From Photobacterium lipolyticum (GTDB lineage Bacteria; Pseudomonadota; Gammaproteobacteria; Enterobacterales; Vibrionaceae), in NCBI RefSeq assembly GCF_003026475.1, contig NZ_PYMC01000018.1, forward strand, positions 1-64,000: a DNA stretch of 64,000 nucleotides, read 5' to 3'. The translations under genes were made by a program, and so were the position numbers. Numbering within the stretch: the stretch's first letter is position 1; every line of letters starts with the position of its first letter. Below, piece after piece: positions 25,605 to 32,462 of the stretch. A model generated the notes under the pieces. It worked only from the letters and a program-made list of their open reading frames with translations, ran no database searches and was not told the origin of the DNA.

Positions 25605-27940
25605 CAAACCACCTCCGCTAACATATCGATAATCTCTTTTTCTAGGCCTTTAATATCGGCTTCGATGTCTTCTAGCTTACGAGGTGGTTCGTATTCGTAG
25701 AAATGGCGGTTAAATGGAATTTCGTAACCAAGTTTAATCTTGCTGTGATCAATCCATGCATCTGGGCGATACGGTAATACCTCTTGCTCTAAGTACTCTT
25801 CACAATGGTCTTTCACTAAAACCAGCAGTGCAGTTTTATCGACCTTACCTTTGTTTAGCTTTTTGTTTTCATAATCAAGTGGCAACGGTAGTGGGATATC
25901 TTTAGGTAAAGGTACATTTTCGGTGTCACGTAAGTCACCGTCAGCCTCTTTGTTGCCTTTAGCATCTAAGCATTCATCTGCTGTTGGGTCTTTTTCACCA
26001 AGGCTACCCGGTGCCAATAGTGCTTTTTTAAGAGGACTATCTAACTTAATTGGGCTAGCGGCAAACGCTTTACTTAGCACTTGTTCAAAATCTTTACGGT
26101 TTTTAATTAGCTGCGCATCGGCAAAGTTTAGTTTAAGCTTTGCTAACACATCTAAAATGTTATTTTGTAACTTTATACCTTCGGCAATTTCTTCTGCTTT
26201 AATTTCTTTATTCTTGCGCTTTTTACTTTCGGCTAAGCCAATGAAATAGCCGCTTTCTTTGAATGCATCGATACGCTCTTGATTGACGGTAAAGTTAAGG
26301 CGAAGTGGTCTATCAACAGTAATTTTCAAGTAACCAAATTTTTGGTTTTTAAATATCTTACTGACGGTCACGACCTTGTCCATACCTCGTACTTTATTCT
26401 TCGGCAGTTCAACATTGGTATTGATGTCTGACAGTATGCGCGTGTCTTCATCTTTAAAGTCAGCATAAATTTGTGTCAGCATGCTGATATGATCTGGCTC
26501 GTTTTTATTGCTTTCACTCGGACCTTCGCCAATTTTTTTACGTTTATCACCTAACGACTTTTTCATTTTCCACGCAAAGTCAGTGCCGTTGATTAGTTGC
26601 ACTTTTCCTTGGCGATTCGACGTATTGTCGCTGCCATCAGACTTACGGTTAGAGACTATCCAGATATAGGTATTGATACCTGTGTTATAAAACAATTGGT
26701 CAGGTAATGCGACAATCGCTTCAAGCATGTCGTTTTCAATAATGAAGCGGCGCATGTTACTTTCACCACTCTCTGCATCACCAGTGAATAACGGCGAGCC
26801 ATTGAATACGATGGCAATACGTGAGCCACTTGCTTCATCTTCTTCATTATTGTGCAGTGGAAATTGTTTCGGTGGGTTTTGCATTTTGGACATCATGTGC
26901 ATTAAGAAAAGCAATGCACCATCATTAATACGTGGTAAGCCTGCACCAAAGCGACCTTTAAAACCGAATTTTTCATGCTCGTTGGTGACATAATCTTTCT
27001 CTGGTTTCCACTCCACACCAAATGGCGGGTTAGCAGCCATATAGTCAAAGCGCATATCTGGGTGACCATCACCATCGACTCGGTCATCGCGGTCAATACC
27101 TGTGCCCAAAGTGTCACCGAAGACAATGTTTTCAGCTTCTTCACCTTTGATCATTAAGTCAGAGCCACAGATAGCAAATGATTCTGGGTTATACTCTTGA
27201 CCGAAAAGCTCTATATTGGCTTTTTTATTCTGTTCGAGGATTTCTTTTTCTGCTTCTGAGAGGATGCCACCAGTACCACAAGCAGGGTCGTATATTTTAA
27301 TACGCTTACCTGCGGTATAAATTTGCTCTTCACCAGTAAACATTAGATTGACGATAAGCTTAACTACTTCACGGGGCGTAAAGTGGTCACCAGCCTCTTG
27401 GTTTGCTTGTTCGTTAAAGCGTCGTACGAGGTCTTCGAATATGTAACCCATATCCGAGTTACTCACCTTTTTGGGATGAAAATCAACACCTTCAATTTTT
27501 TCAAATACTTGGAATAAGCGGTTTGCTTCTTCCAAACGTTCAATTTCTTGGTCGAAACGGAACTTTTCTAAGATAAGTCGTGCACGGGTAGAAAAACCTG
27601 CAATGTACTTATTAAGGTTTGAGGCAAGATTATCTGGGTCACCTTTTAGCTTTTTAAAGGTGAAGCCACTGGTATTGAAAAACTGTGTTTTAAACTTGTG
27701 ATTGATCGACTTTTCAATGACTTCAACTTTATTTTCAAGCTTTTCATACTTTGCAGATAGTGCTTCATACTCTTTGTGCACTTGGTCAACATTGCCTTCC
27801 AGAACACAATCAAGGCGGCGAAGCACTGTAAATGGGATCATCACGCGTCGATACTGTGCTGGCAAGTATGGGCCGCGCAGTAAGTTAGCAATATCCCATA
27901 CGAGATCAGAGTTCTTTTTTATTTGATTTTGGTTTTTCAT
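25604..27940 (-). CDS. hsdM: Type I DNA N6-adenine methyltransferase subunit M
   Basis: Methylates adenine within the target and protects host DNA, 778 aa. An N-terminal helical HsdM_N domain (1-150) is followed by the N6-methylase with SAM motif DPACGTG at 218-224 and catalytic NPPF at 304-307. The C-terminal extension of about 200 residues is unusually rich in Lys and acidic runs and ends in a coiled coil (LEDIEADIKGLEKEIIDMLAEVV) suited to binding HsdS. It is longer than the roughly 500-aa E. coli HsdM but typical of the larger HsdM subgroup. First gene of the operon. Confidence 0.94.
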   Translation of the reverse strand: MKNQNQIKKNSDLVWDIANLLRGPYLPAQYRRVMIPFTVLRRLDCVLEGNVDQVHKEYEALSAKYEKLENKVEVIEKSINHKFKTQFFNTSGFTFKKLKGDPDNLASNLNKYIAGFSTRARLILEKFRFDQEIERLEEANRLFQVFEKIEGVDFHPKKVSNSDMGYIFEDLVRRFNEQANQEAGDHFTPREVVKLIVNLMFTGEEQIYTAGKRIKIYDPACGTGGILSEAEKEILEQNKKANIELFGQEYNPESFAICGSDLMIKGEEAENIVFGDTLGTGIDRDDRVDGDGHPDMRFDYMAANPPFGVEWKPEKDYVTNEHEKFGFKGRFGAGLPRINDGALLFLMHMMSKMQNPPKQFPLHNNEEDEASGSRIAIVFNGSPLFTGDAESGESNMRRFIIENDMLEAIVALPDQLFYNTGINTYIWIVSNRKSDGSDNTSNRQGKVQLINGTDFAWKMKKSLGDKRKKIGEGPSESNKNEPDHISMLTQIYADFKDEDTRILSDINTNVELPKNKVRGMDKVVTVSKIFKNQKFGYLKITVDRPLRLNFTVNQERIDAFKESGYFIGLAESKKRKNKEIKAEEIAEGIKLQNNILDVLAKLKLNFADAQLIKNRKDFEQVLSKAFAASPIKLDSPLKKALLAPGSLGEKDPTADECLDAKGNKEADGDLRDTENVPLPKDIPLPLPLDYENKKLNKGKVDKTALLVLVKDHCEEYLEQEVLPYRPDAWIDHSKIKLGYEIPFNRHFYEYEPPRKLEDIEADIKGLEKEIIDMLAEVV

Positions 27941-27987
27941 TTAGTTATCTCAGCAAAAAATTAGCTCAAACTTAAGAATGGTCGTTC

Positions 27988-28044
27988 GTTGAACATAGTC
28001 TTTTGGGCTAAGTATTAGACTACGTAAGATGGGCGATGTTCAAC
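27988..28044. repeat. Inverted repeat upstream of hsdM
   Basis: GTTGAACAT (27988-27996) and ATGTTCAAC (28036-28044) form perfect 9-bp arms. Nested TAGTC/GACTA lies at 27996-28000 and 28018-28022. It starts 48 bp before the hsdM ATG, where an operator or attenuator would sit. No controller gene is adjacent, so the binding factor is unknown. Confidence 0.45.
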
Positions 28045-28185
28045 TGTATCCAAATCCGAAAAATGAGATTATACGCTCAAATTTAAGTTGTTTATACTGA
28101 TGTGTTAGAAATGAATTTGGTGCTATTAATTGAAAGCGAAGCTTTTGTATAAGCTACCTACATCGCTCTAGATGCATGAAGACGA

Positions 28186-28404
28186 TTTTTCAAAGCTTAC
28201 CAAGGTGACCGTTGAAACGGCTCTCAATGCAAATTAGGCGAGCACCTTAGCTATGAAAAACACGCGGAACACCCGTCGAATAACAGCAGTAATAGCTACT
28301 CCAGTAAGACTCTCATTACCGATGATGGGGAAGTCACCATCGATGCGCCACGTGATCACAATGCTAGCTTTGAACCCAAGCTAGTTAACTCGTTCTTCTT
28401 ATAA
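28186..28404 (+). pseudogene. Remnant of IS256-family (mutator) transposase
   Basis: Two frames of decayed coding sequence read FSKLTKVTVETALNA and then, after a frameshift, EHLSYEKHAEHPSNNSSNSY followed by TDDGEVTIDAPRDHNASFEP. These match the conserved N-terminal region of IS256/mutator transposases (EHLGYEKH and FGEVELDIPRDRNGSFEP types). The catalytic DDE part is missing and no terminal inverted repeats were found. The rest of 27941-28792 holds no gene I can support. Confidence 0.75.
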
Positions 28405-28792
28405 CACCTTGAACCAATGACCATCACAGACCCTTTATCTACAACAACACCAAGTCAATATTGAAGTGATATCAACCAGATTAACCGACGCAATGTTTTC
28501 AATGAACGTCTCAGTTTCAAAGGGATTATATAAAGAATTATCCCAACATGACGTTGCAATGTATCCACCAAATTACATATCTTTTGAGGATAGTCCGGGT
28601 AATAACCAGAATACATTACATTAGGTAGATCAGCTTTTGCTTGATAGTAGAGTCCTTAAATATCCTGAGTTATTCCTTCATCCACTTAGAATCCATACTC
28701 GCCTCTACAATTGTTAGATAGATAAAATGTAATACATATGTGTCATTACTCACCACTTAACTTTTGATCAAATTTGTAGTGACATTTTTCCT

Positions 28793-28814
28793 TAGTAGTA
28801 CCATTAGTAGTACC
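28793..28814 (+). repeat. Candidate integrase arm sites, element 1 right end
   Basis: TAGTAGTACC at 28793-28802 and 28805-28814, with the same 12-bp period as the pair in front of the intact integrase (13410, 13422). It lies about 50 bp inside the second att copy, where a P' arm site would be expected. Confidence 0.65.
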
Positions 28815-28865
28815 AACTAAAAATAAATCAAATAAAGCAATATACAACAAGGCATTAATCGCCCG

Positions 28866-28890
28866 ATTCAACTCCCGCCAGCCCACCAAA
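28866..28890 (+). repeat. attR of element 1 / attL of element 2
   Basis: TTCAACTCCCGCCAGC then CCACCAAA, an imperfect copy of the ssrA 3' end (one substitution in the T-loop half and one base missing before CCACCA). It marks the right border of the roughly 15.6 kb element 1. Confidence 0.75.
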
Positions 28891-28897
28891 CGTTTGG

Positions 28898-28925
28898 AAA
28901 AGGCCACCTTCGGGTGGCCTTTTTT
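28898..28925 (+). terminator. Terminator downstream of second att copy
   Basis: AAAAGGCCACC, TTCG loop, GGTGGCCTTTT, followed by more T. It takes the place held by the ssrA terminator after attL. Confidence 0.85.
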
Positions 28926-29002
28926 GTATCCGCAACAAACTAAAATCAATAGCTTACCGTCTTTTTACGTCTACTGACGCCCGACCGCTTCTTTTATTTA
29001 TG

Positions 29003-29035
29003 GGTACACCTAAAGGTACACTGCTCAGGTGTACT
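29003..29035. repeat. Candidate arm sites, element 2 left end
   Basis: GGTACACC (29003-29010) and GGTACACT (29015-29022) with a 12-bp period, and an inverted AGGTGTAC at about 29028-29035, just before the broken integrase. Same layout as element 1 but a different sequence. The pair recurs at 31497-31516. Confidence 0.6.
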
Positions 29036-29053
29036 TATTTTGATGGACCAATC

Positions 29054-29709
29054 ATGGCTAAAGTAACGACGAGATTGAGTGATAAAGAGATCAAATCAGC
29101 TAAACCTAAAGAAAAAGAATACATACTTTCTGATGGGGTCGGATTACGTCTAAGGGTGAAACCAAATGGCTCAAAGCTTTGGCTGCTAAACTATACACAC
29201 CCCATCAAAAGAAAACGTACTAATCTAAGTCTTGGTAAATACCCAGACCTCTCCCTTGCTAACGCCCGCAAGACCTCACAGGAAGCAAAAGAACTACTCG
29301 CTCAAGGGATAGATCCTCAAGAAGAAAGGAAACGCCAGCAGCAAGAGCACAAAGCTATCCACCAGCACACGTTTGTCAATGTGTCTAAAGAGTGGTTTGA
29401 GATCAAAAAGGACGATGTAACCCCAGATTATGCCGTTGATATCTGGCGCTCTCTTGAGCTTCATATCTTCCCTGACCTATCCGACATTCCGGTTACAGAA
29501 ATCACTGCTCCACAAATAATCGAGTTATTGAAACCAATCGAAGCGAAAGGTAGCCTAGAAACAGTCAACGCTTAGCTCAACGCTTAAATGAAGTGATGAA
29601 CTTCGCTACGAACTGTGGTTTGATTCAGGCGAATCCTCTGACTGGAATCAAAGCCGCTTTCAAGAGATACACCAACCAAAACTCTGAACACATGATTGTT
29701 CAATCTTAA
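29054..29709 (+). pseudogene. Truncated P4-family integrase (element 2)
   Basis: From the ATG at 29054 the protein aligns with the element 1 integrase (SDGVGLRLRVKPNGSKLW; DDVTPDYAVDIWRSLELHIF). A frameshift near 29570 puts a stop after ETVNA. The frame resumes as RLAQRLNEVMNFATNCGLIQ and continues to a stop at 29709. The whole catalytic domain (R, HxxR and Tyr) is gone, so the product cannot recombine DNA. Confidence 0.9.
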
Positions 29710-29731
29710 TAACATGTCTCGACTAACTTTC

Positions 29732-30988
29732 TTATAGAACCTTGAAATCTCTATCCAGTCGCTTCCAATGGAGCTTTAATGCGGACTTGTGATCTTCTAA
29801 CATTGGCAGTTCTTGCAATAAATTGGGCCATTGATTACGGGCTTTATCCATCACATCTAGCAGATGAGGCTTTATGGCAACCCAAGGAGATCCAGCTTTT
29901 TCAGACCATGTTTCAAAGTGCTTCATCGTGATATCAAACCATTTCTTGGTACCTGTCATCTTGAGTGCAAGATTATCATGATCTATGTATGGCACAGTGA
30001 ATACCACATCATAAAGAGGCGATAAACGAGGAGAGTAAGTATCGCTGTAAATCAATGTCCAATTTTTCAGATGGGCATCACCATTACCCAACAAGATGTT
30101 AATGAGCAATCTTCTCGCCATTTGTTGAATATCTTTCAAGCGCTCAGAACTTGATTGATATAGCACACTTCCAAGCTGTTCATAATTTATTTTTTGATAC
30201 TTGTCAGAGGGATACAACCCAAATACTTGGGCAAAATCTTCCGTATGAATACGCCCATTATCACTACGGTCAAACCGCTTAATACCATAAGCATATTGTT
30301 CATCGGGCAATCTAATGCTTGGTAACCCTTTTAGCTCATCTAACTCGATTAGCCGCACTTCTGGAACTTCAGCTCCGACTGCTTCAGCTAATTTCATGCA
30401 CGTATATTCATTGACCGGAACACCTTTATGGACCGTTGATGGCGTCTTGATGATCCACATATCTTCAGATATTTCCTGATCGATGTGATAACGGCCATCA
30501 ACATGAGATGAAGAGAATTTCATCTGCACACCAGCGAGTGAAAATTTGGTGTCAGCGTGTTTAACATTAATCTGCTGAGGTTCTGTTGATAGACGTTGTT
30601 CTAGCGCCCAAGTAGGTACGTCTCCAGCTTTTATCGGTTTGGCTAATAGTGCGCCCGGTAGGTTGGAACCCAAGTAGGCGAGGATTGAGAACTCATTGTT
30701 AACGTGACATTGAAGTGCTTTGGCTGTCAGATCTCTTAATATCCCTTCAGGTAGTAGGTTTGATAGAACAGGAGGGATCTTCTCGGTTCGGATTTGAGGT
30801 TTATTCAAATAGCTAGAATCCAGCAACTGCCTTAATGTAAAAACAGGCCGCGTCTCTGTTGGCATCGCAACAAAATCGGGATTAAAGGTCAGTATGTTTT
30901 TTCCACCAGCATAATGCGCGATGACTGCAACATCGATTCCATGCAATTGAATACTGATGCCTTCCACCTGCTCAATTTGCTTGCTCAT
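29732..30988 (-). CDS. hipA: HipA-family serine/threonine kinase toxin
   Basis: Toxin of a HipBA module, 418 aa. In E. coli HipA phosphorylates glutamyl-tRNA synthetase and induces persistence. The target here is not known. An N-terminal subdomain is followed by the kinase core: the autophosphorylation-loop-like segment FSLAGVQMKF at 149-158 (Ser150), and the catalytic loop GNGDAHLKN at 301-309 with Asp304. It then has SPLYDVVFT, the metal-binding D-[FV]-like stretch. All look intact. It overlaps hipB by 4 bp (ATGA) and is co-transcribed from the operator region at 31313-31417. It is the only complete module in element 2, so it may act as an addiction or defence cargo. Confidence 0.93.
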   Translation of the reverse strand: MSKQIEQVEGISIQLHGIDVAVIAHYAGGKNILTFNPDFVAMPTETRPVFTLRQLLDSSYLNKPQIRTEKIPPVLSNLLPEGILRDLTAKALQCHVNNEFSILAYLGSNLPGALLAKPIKAGDVPTWALEQRLSTEPQQINVKHADTKFSLAGVQMKFSSSHVDGRYHIDQEISEDMWIIKTPSTVHKGVPVNEYTCMKLAEAVGAEVPEVRLIELDELKGLPSIRLPDEQYAYGIKRFDRSDNGRIHTEDFAQVFGLYPSDKYQKINYEQLGSVLYQSSSERLKDIQQMARRLLINILLGNGDAHLKNWTLIYSDTYSPRLSPLYDVVFTVPYIDHDNLALKMTGTKKWFDITMKHFETWSEKAGSPWVAIKPHLLDVMDKARNQWPNLLQELPMLEDHKSALKLHWKRLDRDFKVL

Positions 30989-31299
30989 GACTTACCCTCT
31001 GAACCAAACCAAAAATCTAGATCATCGGTGTCATCTTGCAGTCCCTCTTTGTTAAGGTTTGCTGAGGCTTCATGCACTGATACTGGAGGTGCTTTCCTAT
31101 CTTTCGGAGTAATGGACAACTCTAAATCTAGCCCTTCTAAGACTCTGAGTAAGGTCGACAGCTTTACGTCACTGCCTGCTTCGATACGTTGATACTGTTG
31201 CTGCTTCATGCCAATTCGCATGTACATGTCTTTTTGCTCGATGCCCAGCTTTTTACGTCGCTCAATTAGCAGTTCTGCAATTTCATCGATATTTTTCAT
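30985..31299 (-). CDS. hipB: HipB-type antitoxin (XRE helix-turn-helix)
   Basis: DNA-binding antitoxin that neutralises HipA and represses the operon, about 104 aa. The helix-turn-helix lies in RRKKLGIEQKDMYMRIGMKQQQYQRIEAG (about residues 13-42). The C-terminal tail is acidic and ends DLDFWFG, reminiscent of the HipB tail that inserts near HipA. Adjacent ATG codons at 31302 and 31299 are possible starts. GAGG lies 6 nt before the second, so 31299 is given. An upstream start at 31311 would be leaderless with respect to that site. Confidence 0.9.
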   Translation of the reverse strand: MKNIDEIAELLIERRKKLGIEQKDMYMRIGMKQQQYQRIEAGSDVKLSTLLRVLEGLDLELSITPKDRKAPPVSVHEASANLNKEGLQDDTDDLDFWFGSEGKS

Positions 31300-31312
31300 C
31301 ATTAGCCTCAAA

Positions 31313-31417
31313 ACAACATTAGAGTTGTACCAACCACATAAACAACACTTTAGTTGTAAATGAGATAATTAACAACCTTTAAGTTGTATTGATAATTGCT
31401 AACAACAGTTAAGTTGT
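31313..31417. promoter_or_regulatory. Four HipB operators
   Basis: ACAAC-N6-GTTGT occurs four times: 31313-31328, 31342-31357, 31372-31387 and 31402-31417, spaced 29, 30 and 30 bp. The sites start 14 bp upstream of hipB. E. coli hipBA likewise has four operators (TATCC-N8-GGATA), so the architecture is shared with a different recognition sequence. Confidence 0.85.
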
Positions 31418-31496
31418 TTTTCGCTTCACCTAATCATATTAGATTCTAGAGAGGCTACTAATTTTATGATGAAATCAGAGGTAACAATTACAAATG

Positions 31497-31516
31497 GGTA
31501 CACCGCAAGGTACATC
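31497..31516 (+). repeat. Candidate arm sites, element 2 right end
   Basis: GGTACACC (31497-31504) and GGTACATC (31509-31516), 12-bp period, matching the pair at 29003-29022. They lie about 60 bp inside the third att copy. Confidence 0.6.
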
Positions 31517-31574
31517 AACAAAAGTCAAACCAACACATACCCTTTCATTTCAATAACTTAAAGATTAAGATGAA

Positions 31575-31593
31575 CTTACGCCAGCCTACCAAA
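31575..31593 (+). repeat. Third att copy (right border of element 2)
   Basis: ACTTACGCCAGCCTACCAAA matches the ssrA 3' end over GCCAGC-x-x-ACCAAA and shares ACCAAACGTTTGGAAA with the second copy at 28885. More decayed than the second. Confidence 0.65.
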
Positions 31594-31600
31594 CGTTTGG

Positions 31601-31635
31601 AAAGGGCAGTAAGTCGTTGACTTACTGCCCTTTTT
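31601..31635 (+). terminator. Terminator after third att copy, homologous to ssrA terminator
   Basis: A perfect 15-bp stem AAAGGGCAGTAAGTC/GACTTACTGCCCTTT with a 3-nt loop and a T run. Its 3' part (GACTTAC.GCCC then TTGTATTT) resembles the ssrA terminator at 13350-13370. Confidence 0.85.
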
Positions 31636-31687
31636 GTATTTAAAACATCAAATGTTTAGCTGTTTGTACTAAAAACTGGTACTAAAC

Positions 31688-32347
31688 ATGCGATATCTAA
31701 AAATTTCTAAATCTGGCAACTGGTACTTCCGATATCAGATATCAGCACAACACAGACGTCTGTTTGCCAATCGCTATGAACTGAAGCAATCGCTTCATAC
31801 ATCCAACAAACAATAAACCGTCATTAAGCCTCTGAAACTTAAGCTTAAGATCCGCACCTCTATTCAAACCAACACAGCGCTAATACACACGACAAAAGCC
31901 ACGCAAACAGCCATTAGCGAACCTAAAGCTGTTACCCCTCCCACAACATCACCCAACCCGTTTAAGTGCCTTGAATAATACAGGGAGTCGAAGAAAGACC
32001 TTGTTAATCCTAAAACACTTAGTATGGCGTATGCTAAGTGCTATACGGTTCTAACACTGCTTAAAAAGAAAGGTATTAAAGAGATCCGCAGAATGGAGAC
32101 AGAGGAAGCTCGCAGGTTGCTAGGGCAATACCCTGTTAATGCGAAGAAGTATAAGCAGTTTGACGGTCTTGAGGGACAACAACTAATCAAAGCCAATAAA
32201 AAGCATAAAATGCCGATACTCAGCCCTGAAAGTGTTAAGGATTATATCCAGAAGTGCTCATCATTCTTCGAGTGGTGTGGACATATCAAAGAAGCAGCCA
32301 AAGGCTGGCCTCTCTCCGTAACAGGAAGCCAGCAACTAAAAGTTTAA
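31688..32347 (+). pseudogene. Decayed integrase of a third element
   Basis: A 43-codon start (MRYLKISKSGNWYFRYQIS) matches the N-terminus of a different tyrosine integrase type, with a DUF6538-like arm domain, and ends at TAA 31814-31816. After about 200 bp of broken sequence the core-binding domain continues from about 32024 (MAYAKCYTVLTLLKKKGIKE to LSVTGSQQLKV, 107 aa). The catalytic domain is absent. GTACTAAA repeats at 31666 and 31679 just before the ATG resemble arm sites. The 107-codon remnant is open but should not be annotated as a functional gene. Confidence 0.75.
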
Positions 32348-32462
32348 GTAACTGATAAGGTTCAAGTGAATGCTTTACCTTGTCACACTAATGATTGATT
32401 GATATGGATGCATCGGCATATTCGATATAACTTACACTCATTACCATTGATGAGAGAAAGTT

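Noticed and set aside
28746-28949. 67-codon minus frame across the second att copy
   Set aside because: It spans the arm repeats, the att copy and a terminator hairpin, so it cannot be a sensible gene.
32024-32347. 107-aa protein as a functional gene
   Set aside because: It is the isolated core-binding segment of a broken integrase whose N-terminus lies upstream in decayed sequence. The catalytic part is missing.
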